Numbered from the stretch's first letter, positions 1 to 8,266 are shown. The stretch is DNA of 28,026 bases from Patescibacteria group bacterium (GCA_029260985.1 JAJDCE010000075.1:1-28026); one strand, 5' to 3'. Numbers and translations are program-made. The notes: generated by a model not told the origin, from the sequence alone.

Positions 1-236
1 TGATTCGGCATTATTTGCCATTCATCCAATTTCACATCATCAAAATATTCCGAAATCGCCTGCCAACATTTTGCAGCAATGCAACCCATTCCATTCAACG
101 ACATAATTCCATTTTTTATTTCACCAAAAAATTCTTCACGATTGTTCGTACAAATCGTAATAAAATAATATCCATCTGATGAATAATCATATCCGGATAA
201 TCGGATTTGTTTTCGCTCAGGCCCACAATAACTCAT
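1..236 (-). CDS. REP-associated IS200-like transposase (RAYT/Y1_Tnp), partial
   Basis: The minus strand opens with ATG at 236 and stays open to the window edge (78 codons), so only the N-terminal part is present. The start reads MSYCGPERKQIRLSGYDYSS, followed by a stretch with YYFITICTNNR, EFFGEIKNG and, at the edge, DEWQIMPNH. This order matches the start of IS200-like REP-associated tyrosine transposases: basic 'R-K-x-I-R-L-x-G-Y-D-Y', then 'FVTICT-x-N-R', then 'MPNH', where the His begins the HUH metal site. The catalytic Tyr lies off-window. These enzymes are known in other bacteria to act on short palindromic REP sequences; REP-like palindromes occur in this window at 11552-11623 and 22674-22752. 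No Shine-Dalgarno is seen. Family assignment is firm; activity is unknown. Confidence 0.8.
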   Translation of the reverse strand, partial: MSYCGPERKQIRLSGYDYSSDGYYFITICTNNREEFFGEIKNGIMSLNGMGCIAAKCWQAISEYFDDVKLDEWQIMPN

Positions 237-326
237 ACAAAATAATCATTAAAATACAAAAAAAATATTAATTTAACTCAAAAAACAACCGCACTATATC
301 AAACCAATTTCGAAATTACAAAATAA

Positions 327-1457
327 TTATTGCTCTAGCAAAAATTGATCGCTCTCCAAAACAATATCAAATGGCTCAATTACAACCTCCCTCTTGTCAG
401 ACGCCTGCACTTCACCCGCTATAATAGCCTTTAAATTATTCTTTTTAGCAATATCAACTACCCGAACCGCCTCATCCTCATCTGATACAAAAATGGCCAA
501 ACCTAAACCATAATTAAAAATTTTAATCATTTCTTTTTGAGAAGTATTTGAAGCTTTTTCGACAAATTTAAACACCTCTGGGACAGGTAAGACGTCATAA
601 ATTAAATAGCGATATGATTTTTTGGAACGCATCAATTTTTGCCAGCCATGCCCCGAAATAGGCTCAACATTAATAGGCTGTATTCCTGCAGATAAGACAT
701 CCTGGATCAAAGGTGTATACAATATAGTAGGTTCATTAATAGCCTCCCAATATTCACGCCCATCAGGTAATTTTGTATGATACCCATCAGGCAAACGATC
801 TGCCATTTCCCGCAAACTCGTAAAACCATTGTCATGTGGACCCGAACTTTCGACAAAAACAATCTTATTACCGGGTTTCAGATTTTGACTATCAATTGGC
901 TTCTTATCGGGCGGCATTAAACCAAAAAGCGCGCCTGCTATATCCAGTTTATCGGGATAAATTTTATTCTTGAGTTGAGGAGTTTCACCGGAAAAATATA
1001 CACAACCAACCGTTTTACACCCATGAACAAATCCATCCAGAAAGCCCTTCATAAAAACAGGACTAAAAACAAGCTCAGGATCGCTTGATGGTAAATAAAG
1101 AGAGATTAAGATTGTCTGCATACCCGTTGAAGCGGCATCATTTGTCATCACAGCGACCGTTTTAATGCCAATGTTGTACCAAAATTTTTGAAGTTGCTCT
1201 TCAGTTAAATCATCAGGCCGTGCATCATCCGATGTGCCTAAACCTTCAGGCAATAAAGTTACAAATAGATTTTCAGCGCCTGCTTTTAAAAATGGTTTAA
1301 GATCTAGAGAAAAAACATTCGCACTAGCTCCAAAGCCGGATTCAGGAATAAAGCCATATTTTTCAGCAAATTTAACCGTGCTTTTGCTGGCCTTAATAAA
1401 TGCATTTTTTGCGCTATCTAAAGCATTATAATCAACATGATCCAAATTCTGTGCCAT
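327..1457 (-). CDS. PurM-like AIR synthase family protein
   Basis: A 376-residue protein of the PurM/SelD/HypE fold. PurM makes aminoimidazole ribotide from FGAM with ATP in purine synthesis. The N-terminus contains VDYNALDSAKNAF, as in divergent PurM-like proteins. Recognisable blocks are MTNDAASTG (central strand region), SSGPHDNGFTSLREMA (compare the PurM 'S-S-G-x-H-x-N-G' loop), ISGHGWQKLMRS (glycine-rich nucleotide site, less canonical than 'TGGG') and NYGLGLAIFV near the C-terminus. Length is slightly above the usual ~345. No other purine genes are in view, and the gene follows ftsE on the same strand with a 44-nt gap filled by octamer repeats. With several loops divergent, 'AIR synthase-related' is safer than purM. 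Start ATG at 1457 has no Shine-Dalgarno. Confidence 0.72.
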   Translation of the reverse strand: MAQNLDHVDYNALDSAKNAFIKASKSTVKFAEKYGFIPESGFGASANVFSLDLKPFLKAGAENLFVTLLPEGLGTSDDARPDDLTEEQLQKFWYNIGIKTVAVMTNDAASTGMQTILISLYLPSSDPELVFSPVFMKGFLDGFVHGCKTVGCVYFSGETPQLKNKIYPDKLDIAGALFGLMPPDKKPIDSQNLKPGNKIVFVESSGPHDNGFTSLREMADRLPDGYHTKLPDGREYWEAINEPTILYTPLIQDVLSAGIQPINVEPISGHGWQKLMRSKKSYRYLIYDVLPVPEVFKFVEKASNTSQKEMIKIFNYGLGLAIFVSDEDEAVRVVDIAKKNNLKAIIAGEVQASDKREVVIEPFDIVLESDQFLLEQ

Positions 1458-1500
1458 AAAATTAGAGAATTAGAAAATTAGAACAATAGAGAAATAGAAC
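1458..1500. repeat. Tandem octamer repeats
   Basis: About five degenerate 8-nt units of the type AATTAGAR fill the whole gap between the PurM-like gene and ftsE. They resemble the heptamer tracts elsewhere in the window but have an 8-nt period. Confidence 0.7.
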
Positions 1501-1501
1501 A

Positions 1502-2149
1502 TTAAATAATTTTACCCGCTTCAATATTCAGGATTCGTCCGGGCAGTAAACTATGCACCAAGGGGTCATGTGTGGTCAAGAGAACCGTTGCCCCCTCCAT
1601 GTGGAGCCGCCTGAATAAATCCACAATACTTCGCACATTCGCTTCGTCCAGATTCCCCGTCGGCTCATCTGCTATCAGAAGAGTTGGATTATGAACCAGC
1701 GCTCGTGCAATTGCAATTCGCTGTCGCTCTCCGCCTGAAAGCTGATTGGGAAACTGATCCTGCATCCCCAAAAGCCCCACCTTATCAAGTACTTCAGGAA
1801 CCCGCTGATGGATCAATTCCACAGGCTCTTCACAAACCTCCATCGCAAATGCCACATTTTCAAAAACGGTTTTTTTTGGGAGTAATTTGTAATCCTGATA
1901 AACCACACCAATTTTACGCCGATAAAGCTGAAGTGTATTAGCGTGCATATCGTTAATCACCACTTCATCCACCTCAACAGATCCTGAATCGGGCTTTTCG
2001 GCACCAATTAAAAGAGCAACCACAGTTGATTTACCCGCTCCGGAAGCTCCATTTAAAACCACTAGTTCATTCGGATGTATCTGAAAATCCACCTCGTTAA
2101 GGACGATGTGCCGACCGTATTTTTTTGAAACATTGTGAAATGCGATCAT
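1502..2149 (-). CDS. ftsE: FtsE-type ABC transporter ATPase
   Basis: A 215-residue ABC ATPase. The Walker A motif is GASGAGKST (about residues 35-43), the Q-loop region is VYQDYKLLPKKTVFENVAFA, the signature is LSGGERQRIAIARAL, and Walker B is LLIADEPTGNLD followed by the switch His in TTHD. The 'KLLP..TVFENVAFA' block and the short length favour FtsE, the cytoplasmic partner of FtsX that controls peptidoglycan hydrolases at the division site. A LolD/MacB-type ATPase is the main alternative. ftsX normally follows ftsE directly; here the downstream gene is the PurM-like one and no FtsX is in the window, so the permease must be encoded elsewhere. Start ATG at 2149, no Shine-Dalgarno. Confidence 0.8.
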   Translation of the reverse strand: MIAFHNVSKKYGRHIVLNEVDFQIHPNELVVLNGASGAGKSTVVALLIGAEKPDSGSVEVDEVVINDMHANTLQLYRRKIGVVYQDYKLLPKKTVFENVAFAMEVCEEPVELIHQRVPEVLDKVGLLGMQDQFPNQLSGGERQRIAIARALVHNPTLLIADEPTGNLDEANVRSIVDLFRRLHMEGATVLLTTHDPLVHSLLPGRILNIEAGKII

Positions 2150-2216
2150 ATCTTTTTATTATGACTCTATTGTAAATAATTCCCCCTAATTAAAAAAGGG
2201 TTAAATGCTAGCATAC

Positions 2217-2250
2217 CAAAAAGAAAGGGTTCTCAAAGAATACAGAACCC
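2217..2250 (-). terminator. Probable terminator of tRNA-Arg
   Basis: On the minus strand, just 3' of the tRNA, a 7-bp stem (AGAACCC/GGGTTCT at 2227-2233 and 2044+200=2244-2250) with a 10-nt loop is followed by TTTCTTTTT. This fits an intrinsic terminator for the tRNA transcript. Confidence 0.6.
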
Positions 2251-2263
2251 GATATTGGATTGG

Positions 2264-2339
2264 TGGTGCGCCTGGCAGGAATCGAACCTGCGACCTCCCG
2301 GACCGCAACCGGACGCTCTATCCACTGAGCTACAGGCGC
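2264..2339 (-). tRNA. tRNA-Arg, anticodon GCG
   Basis: A 76-nt minus-strand cloverleaf with encoded CCA. Acceptor GCGCCTG pairs with CAGGCGC, discriminator A. D stem GCTC/GAGC. Anticodon stem TCCGG/CCGGG encloses loop TTGCGGT, giving anticodon GCG, which reads CGC and CGU Arg codons. T stem GCAGG/CCTGC encloses TTCGATT. The GCG anticodon is less usual than the ACG (inosine) form carried by most bacteria for this codon box. It lies between ftsE and a divergent alpha/beta hydrolase gene. Confidence 0.95.
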
Positions 2340-2362
2340 ATTTCATATTTGAAAGCGCGGTT

Positions 2363-2392
2363 ATATTAGTATAAAACTAGAATGATGTGCAA
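2363..2392 (-). promoter_or_regulatory. Candidate sigma70 promoter for tRNA-Arg
   Basis: On the minus strand TTGCAC (2392-2387) is separated by 18 nt from TAATAT (2368-2363), placing a start about 15-20 nt upstream of the tRNA 5' end at 2339. Confidence 0.5.
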
Positions 2393-2435
2393 GATCTCAT
2401 TAAAATAGTTATAATTATTCTGCAATCATCAAAAA

Positions 2436-3176
2436 ATGCAACAGCCACTCAAAAAAGTTAACAACAAAGATCACCCTGTTTATTATCAATTCATTGATAA
2501 AAAAAGCGACAAAACTGTTGTTTTTCTGCATGGTCTTTTTTCAAGTAGTGCTATTTTTCGCCACTTCCTAAAATTCATCAAAATGAATGTGGTTTTGGTA
2601 GAACTGAGGGGGGTAGTTTATTCAAAATGTAAAAGACCTTATTTAAAAAATTATGTCGAAGATATCAAACTCATCTTAGATAAGGAAAAAATAAACAAAG
2701 GGGTGATTTTAATCGGCTATTCGCTAGGCTGTACTATTGCTAATGCCTTTGCCGAAAAACACTGTAAACTAGTTGAAAAAGCTATCCTTCTGGCTCCAAT
2801 CAACCGAAAACTAAAAGACATTGGAAGAAGAAAAATAGTTAAAAATATCCATTCTGCATTTGGGAAAAACTTCTTCCGAAAGTGGAAAGAATATATACAA
2901 AGAGAAAATGGCTGGTCCCTATGGAAAATTTTTGGGCTCTTTAACTTTAAACTCTTAAAAGAAGTATGCGAAGAAACGGTTTTCACCAACAAATGCAAAA
3001 TCGTAATCATTAATGGAGGAAGGGCAGGGCTCTTCTTCAATAATAAAGATGGTCAACTAAGACTCCCCAATATTTTTTACAAAGAAGTTAAGCAATTAGA
3101 TCACTACTTATTTTTGAGCAAAAGCAGAATCAGAATCATTCAAAAGCACTTACTACCTCATCTGGCCACCGCTTAA
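2436..3176 (+). CDS. Alpha/beta hydrolase fold protein
   Basis: A 246-residue alpha/beta hydrolase. Near residue 31 is the oxyanion-hole motif VVFLHGLFSSS. The nucleophile elbow is GYSLGC (about residues 94-99, Ser nucleophile). A late His in QLDHYLFLS (about residue 222) is well placed as the catalytic His; the acid is not obvious, with candidates near IINGGRAG. There is no signal peptide, so it is probably cytoplasmic. Substrate cannot be predicted. Its stop shares the tetranucleotide TTAA (3173-3176) with the stop of the convergent rpe gene, so both end in the same four bases. A TATAAT at 2410-2415 could be its -10 box but lacks a good -35. Confidence 0.75.
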   Translation: MQQPLKKVNNKDHPVYYQFIDKKSDKTVVFLHGLFSSSAIFRHFLKFIKMNVVLVELRGVVYSKCKRPYLKNYVEDIKLILDKEKINKGVILIGYSLGCTIANAFAEKHCKLVEKAILLAPINRKLKDIGRRKIVKNIHSAFGKNFFRKWKEYIQRENGWSLWKIFGLFNFKLLKEVCEETVFTNKCKIVIINGGRAGLFFNNKDGQLRLPNIFYKEVKQLDHYLFLSKSRIRIIQKHLLPHLATA

Positions 3177-3847
3177 CCACCAACTGATTTACGCAAAAGC
3201 TCAGCTGCCTCTTTGGGATCATCTGCTTTTAGAATATAAGAGCCAGCCACAAACACATTTGCCCCTGCCTCTCGGGCCAACGGAGCAGTTTTATCCGTGA
3301 TTCCCCCATCGATCGCAATATCTAAATCAGGATATTTATCTCTGATTTCCCGAATTTTAGGGAGCACCTCAGGCATAAACGCCTGACCCCCAAAACCAGG
3401 CTCAACCGACATAATCAAAACTGAATCCACAAGAGGTAAAACCTTCTCGATTTTTGAAACAGATGTCTTTGGATTAATCGAAACCCCTGCTAAGCACCCT
3501 AAACTTCGTATCTTCTCAATATCTTCTTTAAGGTTCTTGCTCGCCTCTGCATGAATCGTGATTGCATGAGCACCAGCCTTGGCAAATGCTTCAACATATT
3601 CATGAGGATGATTGATCATCAAATGGCAATCGAGTGGAACAGTTGTTTTCATTTTATCCACCACCATCGCCCCAATAGAAAGATTAGGAACAAAATTCCC
3701 ATCCATCACATCCACATGAAAAAGATCCGAAAAAGACTCAAGCTGCTGAAGGTGATGATTTAAATCACCATAATCCACACCAAGTACTGATGGTGCAATT
3801 TTGACTTTCGGCTTAACCGTTCGGAATGATATCGCTGTTTTTGACAA
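3173..3847 (-). CDS. rpe: Ribulose-phosphate 3-epimerase
   Basis: A 224-residue TIM-barrel enzyme interconverting ribulose 5-phosphate and xylulose 5-phosphate in the pentose phosphate pathway. Family motifs run in order: IAPSVLGVDYGDL, FHVDVMDGNFVPN (metal/catalytic Asp), DCHLMINHP, MSVEPGFGGQ and IAIDGGITDKT (second catalytic Asp and phosphate-binding loop). Length is typical. The start is a TTG codon at 3847; no in-frame ATG precedes the conserved KIAPSVL, so TTG or another non-ATG start must be used. It follows rpiB by 48 nt on the same strand, putting two pentose-phosphate enzymes side by side and suggesting a shared transcript. Confidence 0.95.
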   Translation of the reverse strand: MSKTAISFRTVKPKVKIAPSVLGVDYGDLNHHLQQLESFSDLFHVDVMDGNFVPNLSIGAMVVDKMKTTVPLDCHLMINHPHEYVEAFAKAGAHAITIHAEASKNLKEDIEKIRSLGCLAGVSINPKTSVSKIEKVLPLVDSVLIMSVEPGFGGQAFMPEVLPKIREIRDKYPDLDIAIDGGITDKTAPLAREAGANVFVAGSYILKADDPKEAAELLRKSVGG

Positions 3848-3874
3848 AATTATTTATAAGTTATGAATTTCTAG

Positions 3875-3895
3875 CACTTGAGACTTGAGACTATT
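3875..3895. repeat. CACTTGA/GACT-type tandem repeat
   Basis: Units CACTTGA, GACTTGA and GACTATT lie between rpe and rpiB. The same word family recurs at 4364-4424, 6880-6908 and 17710-17740. Confidence 0.7.
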
Positions 3896-4342
3896 TTAGC
3901 TATGTTTCTCCACCTCCATCATTTGTTTAACCCGACGTGCGTGCCGTTCCTCATTTGAAAAGTCGGTTTCTAAAAACGTTTTTACAATTTCTACTGGATC
4001 ATCTTGAGTTTGAGTTCGACCAGCAGTAGCAACAATATTCGCATTATTATGCTCACGGGCGGAAGCAGCTGCATCCTTGCTATAACAAAGAGCTGCTCGA
4101 ACACCATTCACCTTATTAGCCACAATCGAAACACCGATTCCAGAACCGCAAACTAAAACACCCTGAGCATCAGACGTAACCGCCACTTGCTGAGCCACTT
4201 TTTCAGCATACTCAGGATAATCAACTGACTCATCACTATTCGTTCCCAAATCCACAAACTCATAATGATCCGCCAGTTCTTTTTTAATCCTCTCCTTCAT
4301 CTCATACCCCGCATGATCTGCTCCGATAACAACTTTTTTCAT
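3896..4342 (-). CDS. rpiB: Ribose-5-phosphate isomerase B
   Basis: A 148-residue RpiB/LacAB family enzyme interconverting ribose 5-phosphate and ribulose 5-phosphate. The N-terminus has IGADHAGYEMK (Asp9-His10 of the substrate site), then DYPEYAEKVA, LVCGSGIGVSI with the catalytic Cys at residue 65 and the GSGIG phosphate loop, and SAREHNNANI with the ring-opening His at residue 98. The C-terminal SNEERHARRVKQM matches the family's conserved tail. Start ATG at 4342. Between pheS (83 nt upstream) and rpe (48 nt downstream), likely one operon. Confidence 0.95.
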   Translation of the reverse strand: MKKVVIGADHAGYEMKERIKKELADHYEFVDLGTNSDESVDYPEYAEKVAQQVAVTSDAQGVLVCGSGIGVSIVANKVNGVRAALCYSKDAAASAREHNNANIVATAGRTQTQDDPVEIVKTFLETDFSNEERHARRVKQMMEVEKHS

Positions 4343-4363
4343 GGTTCTTTAGGTTAATTTGGT

Positions 4364-4424
4364 CACTTGAGACTCGCACTCGCCATAGGCTATGAACGGA
4401 GTTGAATAGCACTTGAGACTATTC
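4364..4424. repeat. CACTTGA/GACTCG repeat tract
   Basis: Two clusters of CACTTGA, GACTCG and CACTCG units flank a short unrelated stretch between rpiB and pheS. It is the same word family as at 3875, 6880 and 17710. Confidence 0.7.
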
Positions 4425-4425
4425 G

Positions 4426-5472
4426 CTAGAACTGCTCAATAAACCGCAAATCGTTCTCAAAAAACAACCTCATATGATTAATCCGGTATTTGATCATCAC
4501 CATTCGCTCCAACCCCATCCCAAAAGCAAAACCAGTGTATTTTTCAGGGTCATAGCCCGCATTTTTGAGCACGTGTGGATGAACCATGCCGGCCCCTGCA
4601 ATCTCAAGCCATCCGCATTGTTTACAAAGTCGACACGGAACTCCATCAGGAAGCTTTCCATTTCCCTGGCAGATAGGACAAGTACAATCAACTTCCATTC
4701 CAGGTTCCACAAAAGGGAAATAACTAACTCTAAATCGAGTTTTAATAGTTGAATCTTCAAAAATTTGCTGTAACGCATGAGTCATCACTGCTTTCAGATT
4801 CGCCATCGACACATCGGTATCAACCATCAAACCTTCAAGCTGATGAAACATAGGCGAGTGAGTGGCATCACTGTCCTTCCGGAACGTCTTTCCAGGGGCA
4901 ATCACCCGAATCGGAGGATCATTTTTTTGCATATAGTGAACCTGAACCGGTGAAGTATGCGTCCGAAGTACGTATTTTTCAAGATTCTTAATCCAAAAGG
5001 TATCTTGCATATCTCTCGCCGGATGCGTTTCAGGGATATTGAGATGATCAAAATTATATTCTTCCGTCTCAACCTCCGGCCCTTCTGCCAATTCAAACCC
5101 CATCTTCGCAAATATCTGCTCAAGATCATCGATAAATCGGGAAATTAAATGCCGATGCCCAATTTGAGGTTTTTTGCCAGGGACAGTTACATCAATCCAC
5201 TCTTCTTCAGCAATCGCTGATAGTTTTTCATGTTCAATCTCGTCATATCGCTTCATGACAGCCTCTTCAAGCTCCTTTTTAGCCATATTGGCCGACTTTC
5301 CAACGGTTTGCTTCTCTTCAACTGATAAATCCTTGAGAGACTTCATAATATCCCCAAAAAGCCCTTTCTTGCCAAAGTATTTCACCTCAACATCTTTAAT
5401 CGCCTGCTCAGACTTTGCAGTCTTGAGATCAGCAAGCATTCCTGATTTGAGTTTTTCAATTTTTGACTGCAT
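4426..5472 (-). CDS. pheS: Phenylalanyl-tRNA synthetase alpha subunit
   Basis: A 348-residue class II synthetase subunit that with PheT charges tRNA-Phe. Residues ~1-90 form the coiled-coil tRNA-binding arm. Motif 1 region follows ISRFIDDLEQIFAKMGFE; HPARDMQDTFW and RTHTSPVQV are family signatures; motif 2 is in FRKDSDATHSPMFHQLEG; motif 3 is GMGLERMVMIKYRI near the C-terminus. A Cys cluster (CTCPICQGNGKL, then CRLCKQCGW) precedes LEIAGAGMVHP; such a cluster occurs in many bacterial PheS proteins. pheT is not next to it: the gene downstream is rpiB. Start ATG at 5472, no Shine-Dalgarno. Confidence 0.96.
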   Translation of the reverse strand: MQSKIEKLKSGMLADLKTAKSEQAIKDVEVKYFGKKGLFGDIMKSLKDLSVEEKQTVGKSANMAKKELEEAVMKRYDEIEHEKLSAIAEEEWIDVTVPGKKPQIGHRHLISRFIDDLEQIFAKMGFELAEGPEVETEEYNFDHLNIPETHPARDMQDTFWIKNLEKYVLRTHTSPVQVHYMQKNDPPIRVIAPGKTFRKDSDATHSPMFHQLEGLMVDTDVSMANLKAVMTHALQQIFEDSTIKTRFRVSYFPFVEPGMEVDCTCPICQGNGKLPDGVPCRLCKQCGWLEIAGAGMVHPHVLKNAGYDPEKYTGFAFGMGLERMVMIKYRINHMRLFFENDLRFIEQF

Positions 5473-5541
5473 AAAATATCTTAAAGTTCGACATCCATTC
5501 TACTGGATAGTCGAGGAAAATGAAAATTAAAAACGATAACT

Positions 5542-5569
5542 CTTAATTATTAATTCTTAACTTTTAATT
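5542..5569. repeat. Four tandem heptamers (28 nt)
   Basis: The units CTTAATT, ATTAATT, CTTAACT and TTTAATT fill the pheS-murA gap, running just into the stop end of murA. Same 4 x 7 architecture as several other tracts in the window. Confidence 0.75.
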
Positions 5570-6827
5570 ATTTGACCCGCTCAATCTTCGCCCCCAAACT
5601 ATTCAATTTCTCATCCAAACGCTCATACCCACGATCGATGTAATAGATGTTGCTGATTTCAGTCTGCCCTTCAGCAGCCAAGGCAGCAAGTAGCACTCCT
5701 GCACCAGCCCGAATATCACAACTATTCACAAAGGCCCCCTTCAAATCAACTGGCCCCTCAATCTCCGCCTGATAAGGATTAAGGATTTTTGGCTTGAGTT
5801 TCATTTTCTCCAACTCATACAAATACTGAAGCCGTCCATCAAATAACGTTTCAAAGATAAAACTGGTTCCTTTTGCCTGAGTTAATAGAGCTGTAAATGG
5901 AGCCTGCAAATCAGTTGGAAAGCTTGGGAAAATTGCTGTCTGCAATCGAATTGCCTTAAGGTGTTTCGATGGAAATACACGCACCCTGTCCTCTTCTAAT
6001 TCAAACTTCACACCAACCTCACGCAATTTCTGCCAAAATATATCCAAATGATGAGGAACAACATCCAAAATCTCTACTTCCCCCTGAGTAATAGCAGCTG
6101 CCAAAACCAAAGTACCTGCCTCAAGGTAATCAGAAGTGATCTTATGCTCACATCCTTTTAGCTTTTTTACTCCTTCAATTCGTAATGTATGAGTGCCAAC
6201 CCCAGTGATCTTAGCCCCCATTTTGTTCAAAAATTCACATAAATCCTGCACATGCGGCTCTGAAGCCGCCAAGCGGATAGTCGTTTTCCCCTTAGCCAAC
6301 ACAGCCGCCATAATAGCATTTTCAGTCCCGGTAACACTGGCTTCTGTCATCGTAAATTTTGCCCCAACCAATCCCTTGGTCTGCAAATGGAGTAACTCGT
6401 TGTCCTCCAAAACTTCAGCACCATATGCTTCTAAGGCAGACAAATGAGCATCTACAGGACGCTTACCAAGTACACATCCCCCCGGGAAAGCCAGTCTAAC
6501 ATCACCATTTCGGACCAAAAGCGGAGCTAAAAACAAGATCGAAGCGCGCATTTTACTCACAAGTTCGTGTGGAATCTCTACATTCGCCACAGCCTTTGCA
6601 TGAATTTTCAGAGTATTGTCAGCAAATTCCGTTACAACCCCCAGAAAATGCAAAATATGCTGAATCGTATAAATATCAGCAATATCAGGCACATTGGTTA
6701 ACGTAATCGGCTGATCGGTGAGTAAGGCAGCAGCAATAATGGGCAAAGCCGCATTTTTTGACCCCCCAACCCGCACCTGCCCCTCTAACTTCTGCCCCCC
6801 AGTGATTAAAAATTTATGTGAATGCAA
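5568..6827 (-). CDS. murA: UDP-N-acetylglucosamine 1-carboxyvinyltransferase
   Basis: A 419-residue EPSP-synthase-fold enzyme that transfers enolpyruvate from PEP to UDP-GlcNAc, the first committed step of peptidoglycan synthesis. GGSKNAALP carries the active-site Lys24-Asn25. The loop FPGGCVLGKRPVDAHL contains the catalytic Cys118; the Cys means classical fosfomycin sensitivity is expected, whereas Asp would confer resistance. Further motifs are TGTENAIMAA, DYLEAGTLVLAAA and FPTDLQAPFTAL. The start is TTG at 6827 (MHSHKF...); no ATG lies between it and the conserved N-terminal strand. Likely first gene of the minus-strand run murA-pheS-rpiB-rpe. Confidence 0.96.
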   Translation of the reverse strand: MHSHKFLITGGQKLEGQVRVGGSKNAALPIIAAALLTDQPITLTNVPDIADIYTIQHILHFLGVVTEFADNTLKIHAKAVANVEIPHELVSKMRASILFLAPLLVRNGDVRLAFPGGCVLGKRPVDAHLSALEAYGAEVLEDNELLHLQTKGLVGAKFTMTEASVTGTENAIMAAVLAKGKTTIRLAASEPHVQDLCEFLNKMGAKITGVGTHTLRIEGVKKLKGCEHKITSDYLEAGTLVLAAAITQGEVEILDVVPHHLDIFWQKLREVGVKFELEEDRVRVFPSKHLKAIRLQTAIFPSFPTDLQAPFTALLTQAKGTSFIFETLFDGRLQYLYELEKMKLKPKILNPYQAEIEGPVDLKGAFVNSCDIRAGAGVLLAALAAEGQTEISNIYYIDRGYERLDEKLNSLGAKIERVK

Positions 6828-6830
6828 ATA

Positions 6831-6908
6831 AATAATTAATTACGAATTACGAATTACGAGTTAGCAGCAATTAATTAACCTTGAGACTCGCACTCGCACT
6901 TGAGACTT
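6831..6908. repeat. AATTACG heptamers followed by CACTTGA-type repeats
   Basis: AATAATT, three exact AATTACG units, AGTTAGC, AGCAATT and AATTAAC give seven consecutive heptamers (6831-6879). A CTTGAGACTCG/CACTCG/CACTTGA tract follows (6880-6908). It occupies the murA-prsW divergent intergenic region and supplies the apparent -35 box of the prsW promoter. Confidence 0.75.
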
Positions 6909-6928
6909 AAAGAGATTTATGTTATAAT
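6900..6928 (+). promoter_or_regulatory. Sigma70-type promoter for the PrsW-like gene
   Basis: TTGAGA (6900-6905), 17-nt spacer, perfect TATAAT (6923-6928). The -35 hexamer is part of the repeat word CACTTGAGACTT. The start would lie near 6935, about 43 nt before the ATG. Confidence 0.72.
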
Positions 6929-6977
6929 AATAAGAAGTAATTGACTATAAACACTCTAAAAGCCACAACTCTCTCGT

Positions 6978-8048
6978 ATGACGCTATTCTATGTCACATT
7001 ATTGATTCTTACAACGTTAATTTGGGGTTACGTCTTCTATAAAAAAGACTACCATCCTCAGCCATTAAAAGTGATATTCCAAAGTTTTGGTGTTGGGCTC
7101 TTTGCGATGGTGCCTGTATTCGCTTATCGATACATTTACCAGAACTTCCTACCGATGCTTTCTGAGTTCAGGATTTTCGAACCGCTATTGAAATCTTCAA
7201 TTTTCAGTGGGTTTTTCGTGTTTTTAATCAACCTTGGACTACTATCTCTAATTCTACTAGCTTTGAGTGGAATAGTTTCGCTGATTTTGAACTTTTTCAA
7301 TCATGCTACGCTGACCAATTTTAAAAACGCGATAAAAGATGAGCCTCTGGGATTTACCACAGTGAGTTTGTTTTTGGGTTTCGCTATATTTATTCAAAAC
7401 TTGGCCCAAAATACTTTCAATACATCTGTAATTGGAACTGTTCTGGGAACCATTCTATTTCTAGCGGTTGTCGAGGAGTATATTAAGCATCTCATGGTGC
7501 GTATCACAGACGACAAAAAGCTCAAAGACATCGATGACGCCATCACATTAAGCATTGTGGTTGGACTCGCCTTTGCTTTTGTAGAAACGATTATTTACAG
7601 TGTGATCGCTGGTGACATGGGCCTCATTATTTATCGAGCCATGATCAGCATTCCGATTCACCTGGTCGCCTCCGGCATATTTGGGTATTACTACGGATTA
7701 GCCCATTTCGCTAAACCCATTGCGGAACTTGAAGGAGGAGACAAAAAGATTAAAAGGAAATGGTTATCAAAAACCTTAACGCTAAAGAAATCAACGGTTT
7801 ACCACGAGGAAAAAATGATCGAAGGAATGTTCTTCGCCACTCTCTTTCACGCCGGTATGAACTTACTATTCGAATTCAATCTCGGCTTCCTGTCCGTTCC
7901 GCTTATTATAGCGGGAATAGTAGTGCTATTTAAGCTCTATAAACTAGGAAAAGCCGAAAGCTTGCTCATTGCACGCCTAAGGCGAAAAATACGAAAGCTA
8001 AAACCGCTTACCAAACGAAAAGCTAAAGCTTACGCAGCAGCGCGGTAA
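6978..8048 (+). CDS. PrsW-family intramembrane metalloprotease
   Basis: A 356-residue protein with about eight to nine hydrophobic segments. The PrsW family signature is present: VVEEYIKHLMVR (Glu-Glu, about residue 163), GLAFAFVETIIYS (about 195), the His-containing helix HLVASGIFGYYYG (about 227) and FHAGMN (about 290). These Glu and His residues are the predicted metal ligands of this CAAX-protease-like superfamily; the best studied member, Bacillus PrsW, performs site-1 cleavage of an anti-sigma factor. The C-terminal ~30 residues are very basic (KLRRKIRKLKPLTKRKAK) and probably cytoplasmic. No anti-sigma factor is in the window, so the target is unknown. The 3' end overlaps the convergent 78-residue gene by 19 nt. 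Confidence 0.82.
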   Translation: MTLFYVTLLILTTLIWGYVFYKKDYHPQPLKVIFQSFGVGLFAMVPVFAYRYIYQNFLPMLSEFRIFEPLLKSSIFSGFFVFLINLGLLSLILLALSGIVSLILNFFNHATLTNFKNAIKDEPLGFTTVSLFLGFAIFIQNLAQNTFNTSVIGTVLGTILFLAVVEEYIKHLMVRITDDKKLKDIDDAITLSIVVGLAFAFVETIIYSVIAGDMGLIIYRAMISIPIHLVASGIFGYYYGLAHFAKPIAELEGGDKKIKRKWLSKTLTLKKSTVYHEEKMIEGMFFATLFHAGMNLLFEFNLGFLSVPLIIAGIVVLFKLYKLGKAESLLIARLRRKIRKLKPLTKRKAKAYAAAR

Positions 8049-8266
8049 TCCGCTTCTTCATCTTCTACAGTAAGTCGAAGTCCATCACCGTCTCTTTCAA
8101 TGATCCACCGCAACTTTTCTCGAAGATGGGCAATCGGCACCCGTCCAGCCTGAATCATTTCATGAGCTTTAGAAGAAAGGTTTCCCTCTTCCCATTCTTT
8201 TTGAAGTAAGTCCCCAAATTCTTCAAAACTGATTTTACGAGGCCAATTAGGAGTCATAGATGACAT
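8030..8266 (-). CDS. Small hypothetical protein, 78 aa
   Basis: I do not recognise this protein. It is soluble, charged and rich in Glu and Arg (FEEFGDLLQKEWEEG, IAHLREKLRWIIERDGDG), with no membrane segment and a predicted helical character. It fills the only otherwise empty stretch between the PrsW-like gene and the following plus-strand gene, and its 3' end overlaps prsW by 19 nt. Starts are possible at 8266 (MSSMTPNW) or four codons in at 8257; neither has a Shine-Dalgarno. Because it has ordinary composition and no competing frame, I think it is real. Confidence 0.6.
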   Translation of the reverse strand: MSSMTPNWPRKISFEEFGDLLQKEWEEGNLSSKAHEMIQAGRVPIAHLREKLRWIIERDGDGLRLTVEDEEADYRAAA

